Source of the DNA: Bacillota bacterium
Lineage (GTDB): Bacteria > Bacillota > Clostridia > Acetivibrionales > JAEXSP01
NCBI GenBank assembly: GCA_023453795.1
Contig: JAEXSP010000019.1
Span: forward strand, 310,001-374,000
Direction: 5' to 3'
DNA length: 64,000 nucleotides
The notes beneath the pieces are model-generated. The model did not search any database and was not told where the DNA came from. It worked only from the letters and a program-made list of their open reading frames with translations. The first letter of the stretch is position 1. Every line of letters starts with the position of its first letter. Both the position numbers and the translations under genes were made by a program. Positions 36,008-43,841 of this stretch are shown piece by piece.

Positions 36008-36781
36008 TCATATATACTTTTTCATGTGCATAAGTGCTGACTTCTCAAGCCTTGAAACCTGAGCCTGCGATATGCCTATTTCCTCTGCAACCTCCATCTG
36101 AGTTCTGCCGTCAAAGAACCTTAGGTTCAAGATTAACTTCTCCCTGTCGTTTAATTTCCTCATTGCTTCCTTTAAAGCAATGCCTTCAAGCCAATTTTCA
36201 TCATGGTTCTTTTCATCGCTGACCTGATCCATTACATAAATTGCATCCCCGCCATCATGATACACTGATTCAAAAAGAGAAATAGGATCTTGTATGGCAT
36301 CAAGAGCAAATACAACATCTTCCTTTGGAAGTTTCAGTTCTTCCGCAATTTCATTAATTGTCGGTTCTTTTGAATTCTTGTTGGTAAGCTTCTCTTTGGC
36401 CTGCAGCGCCTTATAAGCAATATCTCTCAAGGATCTGCTGACTCTTATTGAATTATTGTCGCGAAGATACCTTCTTATCTCCCCAATTATCATAGGAACA
36501 GCGTATGTTGAGAATTTAACATTCTGGGTAACGTCAAAATTATCTATTGCCTTTATCAAGCCTATGCATCCTACCTGGAAGAGATCATCCACATACTCTC
36601 CCCTGTTATTAAATCTTTGAATAACGCTAAGGACAAGTCTTAGGTTTCCTTTTATGAATTCATCTCGTGCAGAGGTGTCTCCCTTGTGCATCTTTTCAAA
36701 AAGTTCTTTTTTTTGATCATTGGATAGAATCGGTAACTTGGCTGTATTAACTCCACATATTTCTACTTTATTTACCAGCAT
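36008..36781 (-). CDS. sigG: RNA polymerase sigma-G, late forespore sigma factor
   Basis: This 257-residue sigma factor matches SigG in its N-terminus (NKVEICGVNTAKLPILSNDQK), region 2 (DLFQVGCIGLIKAIDNFD, VKFSTYAVPMIIGEIRRYLRD) and region 4 (EKLILNLRFFDGRTQMEVAEEIGISQAQVSRLEKSAL). SigG drives late forespore genes such as SASPs. GGGAGG precedes the ATG. The gene is 225 bases downstream of sigE and has its own sigma-F-like promoter, as in Bacillus. Confidence 0.97.
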   Translation of the reverse strand: MLVNKVEICGVNTAKLPILSNDQKKELFEKMHKGDTSARDEFIKGNLRLVLSVIQRFNNRGEYVDDLFQVGCIGLIKAIDNFDVTQNVKFSTYAVPMIIGEIRRYLRDNNSIRVSRSLRDIAYKALQAKEKLTNKNSKEPTINEIAEELKLPKEDVVFALDAIQDPISLFESVYHDGGDAIYVMDQVSDEKNHDENWLEGIALKEAMRKLNDREKLILNLRFFDGRTQMEVAEEIGISQAQVSRLEKSALMHMKKYI

Positions 36782-36818
36782 GGAAAAACCTCCCGGGAAC
36801 TAAATTTAAGTCATTATC

Positions 36819-36846
36819 ATTATTGCCATGGAGGTCTTTTTTATAC
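36819..36846 (-). promoter_or_regulatory. Sigma-F-like promoter for sigG
   Basis: On the minus strand GTATA (36846-36842) is separated by 14 bases from GGCAATAAT (36827-36819). This fits the sigma-F pattern GYATA-N15-GGNRANAMT except for a spacer one base short. In Bacillus sigG is transcribed by sigma-F, so the site is in the expected place. SigG recognises a similar -35, so autoregulation is also possible. Confidence 0.55.
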
Positions 36847-37006
36847 TGTTCCGAGAGGCAAAAAATTTTTAAAAATAGCCTTGACAAAGCCCGATTTAAG
36901 CCGAGCCTTAGGCATCGTTAAAACATAACTTCCGGTAATCTTTTGCAGAAACCCTTAAATTCGTGGGTATTCTGAAAAAGAACCGGAATTAATATTTTGC
37001 CGAGCC

Positions 37007-37756
37007 TTAAATCATTCTGTTTATCTCTTTCTTAAGTCTGCTTATTATTCGTTTCTCCAATCTGGAAATATATGACTGCGAGATCCCCAGCATATCAGCT
37101 ACTTCTTTCTGTGTCTTTTCAACCCCGCTTGAGAGTCCGAACCTCAACTCCATTATTCTTTTATCACGGGCTGAAAGCTTTTTCATAGCAGTGCTCAGCA
37201 ATTCCTTGTCAACCTCATCCTCAATACTGCGGTATATCATGTCATTCTCTGTGCCAAGAATGTCCGAAAGTAATAATTCATTTCCGTCCCAGTCAATGTT
37301 CAACGGCTCATCAATAGATATCTCAGTCTTGATCCTGTTATTCCTTCTCAAGTACATCAGTATTTCATTCTCTATGCACCTTGATGCATATGTTGCGAGC
37401 TTGATATTCTTTGAAGGATTAAAGGTATTGATTGCTTTAATGAGGCCGATTGTTCCTATCGAAACAAGATCCTCTACTCCTACGCCTGTATTTTCGAATT
37501 TCCTTGCAATATACACAACAAGCCTTAGATTACGCTCTATTAAAATTGTTTTGACTCCAAATTCACTCTGTTCCAGCTTGTTTAAAAGGTAATTCTCTTC
37601 TTCACTGCTCAATGGAGGAGGCAAAGCTTCGTTGCCCCCTATATAATGCACTGGAATTCCTTCATGCAAATTCAACTTTTTTATAATTTCTATATACTTT
37701 ATTCTTATAATTAACCTTAGTTTTCTTAGATATTTCAAAAGCCCAACCCCTTTCAC
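37007..37756 (-). CDS. sigE: RNA polymerase sigma-E, early mother-cell sigma factor (pro-form)
   Basis: This 249-residue protein matches Bacillus SigE almost throughout: the pro-sequence-like basic N-terminus, VHYIGGNEALPPPLS, ILIERNLRLVVYIARKFENTGV, IKLATYASRCIENEILMYLRRNN and the region 4 helix MLGISQSYISRLEKRIISRLKKE. The first ~30 residues are presumably removed by SpoIIGA. The start is GTG with AGGAAAG upstream. It lies 22 bases after spoIIGA. Confidence 0.97.
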   Translation of the reverse strand: MKGVGLLKYLRKLRLIIRIKYIEIIKKLNLHEGIPVHYIGGNEALPPPLSSEEENYLLNKLEQSEFGVKTILIERNLRLVVYIARKFENTGVGVEDLVSIGTIGLIKAINTFNPSKNIKLATYASRCIENEILMYLRRNNRIKTEISIDEPLNIDWDGNELLLSDILGTENDMIYRSIEDEVDKELLSTAMKKLSARDKRIMELRFGLSSGVEKTQKEVADMLGISQSYISRLEKRIISRLKKEINRMI

Positions 37757-37778
37757 CTTTCCTATATAATTGATATAA

Positions 37779-38681
37779 TCAAACTAGTTCAGGCCCTAAA
37801 AGTGCATTGTACTTCTCACTTTTGGACAGTGCCTTATTACAGATACCTATTACTACATTCTCAATTCCCTTTTTTGCATTCTTATTTTCCACTTCAATAT
37901 AATCAGGCTTAAACCCTATCATCATGCCGTTTTCTTTTCCAAGAGAATTGAACGGTATAAGCCTGAAACGCGAAAACCAAGTGGAGTTGGAGATGATCTC
38001 AGTCACTTTGTTGAGGTCATTTTCCTTATAATCCGTGAAAATGCTCTGAATTTCAAACGGAAGAATCTCCTTCAGGGCTTTAAACTCAGCTACTACAACA
38101 GGCATATTTGTTAACGGGTCATGCAGTGTATTTCCGGTATCTATCAGTGCCTCAAGCTCTGTGGATTTACTTTCAAAGGCGACTTTTAACCTTACCATCA
38201 GCCTTTCCATAGCAATCTTATGTCTGGCAGCCTCAAGGAAGATTTTTACAATAATTCCCACTGTTATTACTGAAAAGAATAAAAACAAGTAGTTCCACTT
38301 AAACTGCCATATCGCATAAATTATTCCGTTTTTAACAAATCCGCCGCTTTGGTTGAAATAAAAAAATGTAAATGCTGCTCCGGCAAAGATAAAGGTCGAT
38401 ATATAAAACATGGCCAGCGTTTTAAGAAAGGATCCTATCTTTTTTGGTGAAAAAGCGACGGCTATTATAAGGAATGACAATAAAAACTTGGCGAAAGCCG
38501 TGTAATATATTTTCATTCCGGGAAGAAGAATAAGTAATACGACATATATGGCGCCAATTACAGCACCGAGGAACAATCTAAGGGTTGTAGTGCCTGTTCT
38601 CGATAACTTTGCAGCAACAAGCAGGATCAAATAGTTCATAACCAGATTTTCCAGAAATAGTATATCAAGATAAATCTCCAC
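37779..38681 (-). CDS. spoIIGA: SpoIIGA, membrane aspartic protease that activates pro-sigma-E
   Basis: This 300-residue protein has five predicted N-terminal membrane helices (1-150) starting MEIYLDILFLENLVMNYLILL. A cytoplasmic protease domain follows with catalytic aspartate motif LEALIDTGNTL (about residue 177). The C-terminus has VVIGICNKALSKSEKYNALLGPELV. In Bacillus it cleaves pro-sigma-E in response to SpoIIR. The start is GTG with GAGG upstream. It forms an operon with sigE and follows ftsZ, which has its own terminator. Confidence 0.95.
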   Translation of the reverse strand: MEIYLDILFLENLVMNYLILLVAAKLSRTGTTTLRLFLGAVIGAIYVVLLILLPGMKIYYTAFAKFLLSFLIIAVAFSPKKIGSFLKTLAMFYISTFIFAGAAFTFFYFNQSGGFVKNGIIYAIWQFKWNYLFLFFSVITVGIIVKIFLEAARHKIAMERLMVRLKVAFESKSTELEALIDTGNTLHDPLTNMPVVVAEFKALKEILPFEIQSIFTDYKENDLNKVTEIISNSTWFSRFRLIPFNSLGKENGMMIGFKPDYIEVENKNAKKGIENVVIGICNKALSKSEKYNALLGPELV

Positions 38682-38745
38682 GGGCTACCTCACAATAGAC
38701 AATCCCTTATTTTACATATATTCAGGTGCTTGTATTTATATGATT

Positions 38746-38792
38746 ATTATATGGGCTTGAACCAAAATAATTTGTCAAATGGAATTGTTGAA
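38746..38792 (-). promoter_or_regulatory. spoIIG promoter with long spacer and Spo0A-box-like sites
   Basis: On the minus strand TTGACA (38778-38773) and TATAAT (38751-38746), both perfect consensus, are separated by 21 bases rather than 17. The Bacillus spoIIG promoter has a 22-bp spacer and needs Spo0A~P. Two near-matches to the 0A box TGTCGAA lie on the plus strand: TGTCAAA (38773-38779), overlapping the -35, and TGTTGAA (38786-38792). Each has one mismatch. Together they support Spo0A activation. Confidence 0.65.
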
Positions 38793-38810
38793 AAAGAAAA
38801 ATGATGTGAC

Positions 38811-38838
38811 AAAAAAACGTCAGGCTGAACGCCTGACG
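38811..38838 (-). terminator. Intrinsic terminator of ftsZ
   Basis: CGTCAGGC (38818-38825) and GCCTGACG (38831-38838) form a perfect 8-bp stem followed on the minus strand by TTTTTTTG. It lies 20 bases past the ftsZ stop and separates division genes from the spoIIGA promoter. Confidence 0.9.
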
Positions 38839-38858
38839 CTTTAAAATTGACAATAGTT

Positions 38859-39962
38859 TTATTTGAATCTGTTCCTTCTCAGGAAGGTTGGAATATCAAG
38901 CTCATCTCCGCCCTGTACATTACCGGTTTCTTTTACAGGTCTTTCCGGGCTGCTGCTGTTGGCTGCCTGAGTTTTTTCGATTACCTTTTCAGGCTTTTTA
39001 ATAATCGGACCCTTGTCAAATCCTGTAGCAATTACGGTAATAAGTATTTCATCCTTCAGGTTTTCGTCAATTACCGCACCGAATATAATGTTTGCATCCG
39101 GGTCAGCAGATTTCTGAACCAACTCTGCAGCCGTATTGACCTCGAACAATCCAAGATCCGAACTGCCTGTTATGTTAAGCAATACCCCTCTCGCTCCTTC
39201 GATGGAAGTTTCGAGCAAAGGACTGTGTATAGCTTGTCTGGCAGCCTCTTCAGCCCTATTTTCGCCTGAAGCTCTTCCAACACCCATATGTGCAAGTCCG
39301 GTGTCAAGCATAATAGTTTTGACGTCTGCGAAGTCAAGGTTAACAAGTCCGGGTACAGCAATAAGATCCGAAATACCTTGAACACCCTGTCTCAGAACAT
39401 CGTCAGCAATCTTAAACGCATCTACGAACGACATCTTCTTTTCGGCTACCTGAAGCAATCTGTCATTTGGAATAGTAACCAGTGTGTCAACAACTGACTT
39501 TAGGGTCTCTACTCCTCTTTCCGCATACTGCATACGTTTACGGCCTTCAAACATAAAAGGCTTGGTAACGACTCCGACAGTCAGAATGCCCATTTCCTTA
39601 GCAATTGAAGCAACTACCGGTGCTGCTCCTGTACCTGTACCACCGCCCATGCCGGCAGTAACAAACACCATGTCTGCTCCTTTAATAGCCTGTGCGATTT
39701 CATCCTTACTTTCATTTGCAGCCTTTTCGCCGATATCAGGGTTCGCACCTGCACCAAGACCCTTGGTCAGCTTGTCCCCTATCTGAATCTTGGTATTTGC
39801 TTTTGAAAGAAACAAAGCCTGTTTATCAGTATTAATTGCAATGAACTCAACCCCACGAAGACCTGCGGCTATCATGCGGTTTACAGCGTTATTTCCGCCC
39901 CCGCCGACACCTATTACCTTAATCTGGGCAAATTGTTCCATATCAATATCAAACTCTAACAA
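38859..39962 (-). CDS. ftsZ: FtsZ, tubulin-like cell division GTPase
   Basis: This 367-residue GTPase forms the Z-ring. It shows the N-terminal IKVIGVGGGGNNAVNRM, the tubulin signature GGGTGTGAAPV (about residue 107), the T7-loop region NLDFADVKTIM, and the conserved C-terminal peptide DIPTFLRRNRF that binds FtsA. The start is TTG with GGGGG upstream; an ATG seven codons in (MEQFAQ) is a less likely alternative. It follows ftsA by about 150 bases and ends with a strong terminator. Confidence 0.98.
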   Translation of the reverse strand: MLEFDIDMEQFAQIKVIGVGGGGNNAVNRMIAAGLRGVEFIAINTDKQALFLSKANTKIQIGDKLTKGLGAGANPDIGEKAANESKDEIAQAIKGADMVFVTAGMGGGTGTGAAPVVASIAKEMGILTVGVVTKPFMFEGRKRMQYAERGVETLKSVVDTLVTIPNDRLLQVAEKKMSFVDAFKIADDVLRQGVQGISDLIAVPGLVNLDFADVKTIMLDTGLAHMGVGRASGENRAEEAARQAIHSPLLETSIEGARGVLLNITGSSDLGLFEVNTAAELVQKSADPDANIIFGAVIDENLKDEILITVIATGFDKGPIIKKPEKVIEKTQAANSSSPERPVKETGNVQGGDELDIPTFLRRNRFK

Positions 39963-40113
39963 TTATAATCCCCCTTCATTTATCATTTGTCTTAAATTAA
40001 TAATATGAAATGTCTTTTGAATATTTATGATATTTTCTATTCATGTCTGATTTTTACACAATCATTATAAACCAATTTATTGATATTGTATATCGTAATT
40101 TAGAACTATACTT

Positions 40114-41355
40114 CTAAAAAAAGTCACTGAAAAATTTTGAAAGCTTTTCGAGCAGCTTATTCTTTTTCTTCTTCTGAGGCGTTCTATTCATTGCTGCCAC
40201 CACTTCGGCTTCAGCGCTCAAGCCCTTCTTATTGCTGAAAATATATTTTATCATTCCTGCCGAAGTGACATATTCATCCTTGGAGATACCGGCAACTTTA
40301 TTTTCAGCTATTCTCACAGGCAGTTCAAAAACCTCTCCCGCCAATTGAATACATCCATCCAGACGTGAAATTCCTCCTCCGGTTAAAACAGTGCCGGCGC
40401 TTAAATTCATATCTATCCCTGCATTCTGTAGCATTTCTTTGCACAAGGAAAACATCTCGTAGACTCTTGCTTCAATTATTTCTACCGCTTCAGAAACCTT
40501 TATACTTTTCTTATTTACCCTGTTTGTATCGTTGATCGAAATATCCTGATCATTCTTAATTAGAGAAGTAAGGGCAAGATTATACTGTTTCTTAATTTTT
40601 TCAGCTTCTCCAAAGGAAACTTTAAGCCCGATAGAAATGTCGTTTGTAATATGATCCCCGCCAACCGGTATGGAGTCATAAAAAATAAGGTTATTTTTCC
40701 GGAATACGGAGACATCAGTTACACCGGCACCGACATCTATCATAAGAACGCCCATTTCCTTCTCGTCCTGCGCCAAAAGAACCTCGCTTGTTGCAAGAGC
40801 CTGGATAATAAGGCCGTTTATGCGCAAATTGGCTCTTTCAAAGCTTTTCACTATATTCTGAACCGAAGTTATCTTTGCTATAACTATATCAGCCTCTACT
40901 TCCAGTCTTACTCCAACCATGCCTATCGGGTCGATAATCTCATCATAGTCATCTATTATGTACTGTTTGACAATTATATCTATTATCTGCCTGTCATCAG
41001 GTACTGCTATTTCCCTGACTGCATTCAGAACCCTTTCGACATCTCTTGATGTAATTTCTTTGTTTTCATTAGATATGGTTATGCCTGCCCTGTTATTGAC
41101 TACATTGACATGGGAACCCATAATATTGGCATAGGCAGAATTCACCTTTACACCCGACATGGACTCTGCCTGATTTATGGATTCTTTTATGGAATTGGCG
41201 GTGGCTTCGATGTCTACAATGATACCCTTTTTAACACCATTGCATGGGCTTATGCCACTGCCGATAATATCTATCTGATTTGCTCTATCCATTCGGCCGA
41301 TTATAGTGCATACTTTCGATGCACCTATATCTATTCCAACGATTGTATCGCCCAC
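40114..41355 (-). CDS. ftsA: FtsA, actin-like cell division protein
   Basis: This 413-residue actin-fold ATPase tethers FtsZ to the membrane. It shows phosphate-1 IVGIDIGASKVCTIIG, the 1C subdomain (IMGSHVNVVNNRAGI), phosphate-2 VLMIDVGAGVTDVSVF, adenosine motif TVLTGGGISRLDG, and a basic C-terminal amphipathic helix (LLEKLSKFFSDFF). The start is the GTG with AGGGGG 8 bases upstream. The GTG at 41379 would include that site in the coding region. Confidence 0.95.
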   Translation of the reverse strand: MGDTIVGIDIGASKVCTIIGRMDRANQIDIIGSGISPCNGVKKGIIVDIEATANSIKESINQAESMSGVKVNSAYANIMGSHVNVVNNRAGITISNENKEITSRDVERVLNAVREIAVPDDRQIIDIIVKQYIIDDYDEIIDPIGMVGVRLEVEADIVIAKITSVQNIVKSFERANLRINGLIIQALATSEVLLAQDEKEMGVLMIDVGAGVTDVSVFRKNNLIFYDSIPVGGDHITNDISIGLKVSFGEAEKIKKQYNLALTSLIKNDQDISINDTNRVNKKSIKVSEAVEIIEARVYEMFSLCKEMLQNAGIDMNLSAGTVLTGGGISRLDGCIQLAGEVFELPVRIAENKVAGISKDEYVTSAGMIKYIFSNKKGLSAEAEVVAAMNRTPQKKKKNKLLEKLSKFFSDFF

Positions 41356-41379
41356 TAAACTAAACCCCCTAAGAAACAC

Positions 41380-41742
41380 CTATTTCTCTATTATATTATC
41401 TTTTTTCGAATATTTATTCAATACAAATCTTCGAATAATTGCAAAATTCAAAAACAGTCTGTTTCCGAAAGCAAAAACAGCTGCAAGATAAAGCTGTATT
41501 CCCAACTGGTCTCCAATGTATGCCAATCCGCCTGCCAACAGGGCGTTTCCGAAAAAGCCCGATATGAAAATCTTCAGATTGAATTTGCCCTGAAGAGATG
41601 CTGCAATCGCTCCGAAAACCGAGTCGAGAGCTGCAAGTATGGCAACCGCAACATAATTAGAATATTCATAAGGTATATTATAGCGTGCAGGTATTAGAAT
41701 TCCAATCAATATTCCTAATATTAGTCCAAGTACCGGTATCAT
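41380..41742 (-). CDS. sbp: Sbp, small basic membrane protein (DUF1290)
   Basis: This 120-residue protein has three or four hydrophobic helices (MIPVLGLILGILIGILIPA..., VAVAILAALDSVFGAIAA, GFFGNALLAGGLAYIG, LAAVFAFGNRLF) and a basic tail. It matches the DUF1290 'small basic protein' found between ftsQ/divIB and ftsA in Firmicutes. The role is unknown, presumably in division or envelope function. Confidence 0.9.
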   Translation of the reverse strand: MIPVLGLILGILIGILIPARYNIPYEYSNYVAVAILAALDSVFGAIAASLQGKFNLKIFISGFFGNALLAGGLAYIGDQLGIQLYLAAVFAFGNRLFLNFAIIRRFVLNKYSKKDNIIEK

Positions 41743-41760
41743 ATGTTTCCCCCTGAAAAT

Positions 41761-42633
41761 TTATTTTGAATCACGGCCATATACATTTTTACCGCTTGAT
41801 AAATCAATATAGCCGCTCTTATAATTGCCGGATAGAATTGTCTTCAAAAAGTCTATGCGGTAGGTTAAGTCCTGATAGGGTAAGTCCTGAATATTTCCAA
41901 AATTAACATCAAGCTTGGTATTCACACCTACTGTGACTTTTTCAGAATCGCTAATATCTATGTAATTGATACTTTTAATCAATTTTATATCAAAGGCTGT
42001 GTTTTCAGCATCATTCTTTTTAATAGCTTCAATCAATGCTACGGCGCTGTCAATTGCGTTTTTGTCTGAAAGCTTAAGTGCTTGTCCCAGCTTAAACCGG
42101 TTGAAGGATAAGCCTTTGAGGAACGGTACACCTGTTTTTTGGCCGTTCGGGATTGTATCAATTACATATGCCTGGTCATCGACAAGCAAATTTGTACCCA
42201 GATACTGTATTACCCCTATTGGTTTTCTTTCGGTTATCTTTACCTTAATAACACCTGTAATATTGAAAACAGCTTTAACGTCTTTAACGTACGGGCAGCT
42301 TTTTAGGATGTTTATTTCCGCCTTTCCGTCCCTGAATGTAAATATATTTCTCAAATCGCTTCCTACTGCTTTAAAACCATTGCTTCCGATAACTATGCCT
42401 GAAGCATTTTTAATTTCTTCCTTATTATAGTGTTCACTGCCGTAAACTTCAATCTCTCTTATATTGAATAACGGTGAAATAGCAAGCAGAACAATGCATG
42501 CCCCCATTATTATAAGTTCTATGACTAATTTTAGCCATCTTAATTTTCTTTTAGACTTATTCTTTTTCTTGCCCACTTTGGGTTTTTTAACCGGTTGCTC
42601 CGAATAACCGTTGTTTATCTCTTGTATTCTCAA
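41761..42633 (-). CDS. ftsQ: FtsQ/DivIB, cell division protein
   Basis: This 290-residue bitopic protein of the FtsQLB divisome subcomplex has a Lys/Arg-rich cytoplasmic start and one membrane helix (VIELIIMGACIVLLAISPL). An extracellular POTRA domain (FNIREIEVYGSEHYNKEEI) and the FtsQ beta domain follow. The start is the TTG with GAGGGG 7 bases upstream. A start at 42669 overlaps murA and lacks a ribosome-binding site. It lies between murA and sbp in conserved order. Confidence 0.9.
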   Translation of the reverse strand: MRIQEINNGYSEQPVKKPKVGKKKNKSKRKLRWLKLVIELIIMGACIVLLAISPLFNIREIEVYGSEHYNKEEIKNASGIVIGSNGFKAVGSDLRNIFTFRDGKAEINILKSCPYVKDVKAVFNITGVIKVKITERKPIGVIQYLGTNLLVDDQAYVIDTIPNGQKTGVPFLKGLSFNRFKLGQALKLSDKNAIDSAVALIEAIKKNDAENTAFDIKLIKSINYIDISDSEKVTVGVNTKLDVNFGNIQDLPYQDLTYRIDFLKTILSGNYKSGYIDLSSGKNVYGRDSK

Positions 42634-42665
42634 ATTTGATCCCCTCGTATAAATTAATGTTGATT

Positions 42666-43598
42666 TCAATTATCTTCAACACGCTTAATATTTGCACCCA
42701 GCAGTTGGAGTTTTTCCTCTATCTTCTCATAGCCTCTGTCAATGTAATGAGTGTTGTTTACGACCGTTTCTCCTTCGGCTGCAAGTCCCGCAAGCACTAA
42801 TGCAGCTCCGCCTCTTAAGTCTCTTGCAAATACGTTGGCTCCCGTAAGCTTCCTTACTCCCTTTACAACAGCAAGCCTTCCCTCAAGCTTAATATTGGCT
42901 CCCATCCTCAAGAGCTCATCTACATGCTTATATCTGTTTTCAAAAACAGTCTCGACAACAATGCTGGTACCCTTTGCAAATGACAGGTATGCCAACATCT
43001 GCGCCTGCATGTCTGTCGGAAATCCCGGATAAGGAAGAGTCCTTATAATGTCAATTGCTCTCGGTCTCATGCTTCCTATTATATATATGGAATTTCGTTT
43101 AACATTTATCCTGCAGCCGCTTTCTCTCAAAAGCGATATTATGGAGCTTATATGCTCCGGCACAACATTTTTTAGAAGTACTTCTCCGCCCGTAATAGCT
43201 GATGAAATCAAATATGTACCCGCAACTATACGGTCAGGGATTACATTATGTTCAACATTCCTAAGCTTTGCGGAATCCCCGACTATACGCACAATGCTCG
43301 TACCTGCCCCTGAAACATTTGCTCCCATATTAACGAGATAATTCTGCAAGTCTATTATTTCAGGCTCTTTTGCGGCATTTCTTATATATGTCTCCCCATC
43401 GGCAAAAACAGCTGCAAGCATTATATTCTCAGTAGCACCTACACTGGGATAATCCAAATGAATATCGCAGCCTTTCAGTTTGTCGGCTTCAGCAAATATG
43501 AACCCACCATGGGCGTCCTGAATCTTTGCGCCCATCATTCTTAAAGCTTTAAGGTGCAAATCTATCGGTCTCGGTCCTATTTCGCACCCACCCGGGTG
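42666..43598 (-). pseudogene. murA: murA, UDP-N-acetylglucosamine enolpyruvyl transferase, 5'-truncated
   Basis: MurA (about 417 residues) catalyses the first committed step of peptidoglycan synthesis. Here homology begins abruptly at PGGCEIGPRPIDLHLKALRMMGA, about residue 112 of a normal MurA, and continues intact to the C-terminus (FPTDMQAQ, ARDLRGGAALVLAGLAAEGET). The catalytic cysteine of GGC (codon 43586-43584) survives. The whole first lobe strand set, including the substrate Lys of GAKNA and a phosphate-binding Arg, is missing. Upstream the frame continues with unrelated codons to a TGA at 43646-43644. A TTG at 43559 could start a 297-residue fragment that lacks the cysteine. It cannot be an active enzyme as it stands; it is a rearrangement product or assembly join. 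Confidence 0.85.
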
Positions 43599-43600
43599 CG
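43583..43600. repeat. Perfect inverted repeat at the murA breakpoint
   Basis: CGCACCC (43583-43589) and GGGTGCG (43594-43600) flank ACCC. The left arm is native murA coding sequence (Gly-Cys). The right arm lies exactly where MurA homology stops. Such a short repeat could have mediated an inversion, or a chimeric join during library preparation. Confidence 0.7.
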
Positions 43601-43841
43601 TCAGCTTATGGGCGCAACGAAACTCATATATAATTCTATCATTTCAAAAATGAGGTATCAATGTTTTGACCAAAATTTAAATGCTTGACCAATTTATTTC
43701 CCTCTTTGCATTACTGAATAACTAAATTGCTTATCAGCTTTGAATAAAACCTTCGTTCATAGAGTATAAATCAATATAGTTTTATTATAAAGTTGCGGGA
43801 AAGTAGAAATAATAATAAAAATATTTTTTTTAGGAGAGGTA
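43601..43841. other. Intergenic region between murA breakpoint and murT
   Basis: No gene is seen. The first ~30 bases are GC-richer (TCAGCTTATGGGCGCAACG), then the sequence becomes strongly AT-rich. ATGGGCGCAA here (43608-43617) is the reverse complement of TTGCGCCCAT inside murA. The murT promoter must lie here; TATAGT or TATAAA sequences near 43765-43780 are candidates without a good -35. Confidence 0.45.

Noticed and set aside
37007..38681. Skin-like interruption of a sporulation sigma gene
   Set aside because: sigE and sigG are both continuous and full length; only murA in this block is broken.
43594..43640. GTGCG... resembling the 5' end of a group II intron at the murA breakpoint
   Set aside because: The first ~25 bases can fold like an intron start, but it would be antisense to murA, and no domain V, reverse transcriptase or 3' boundary is present within the next 250 bases.
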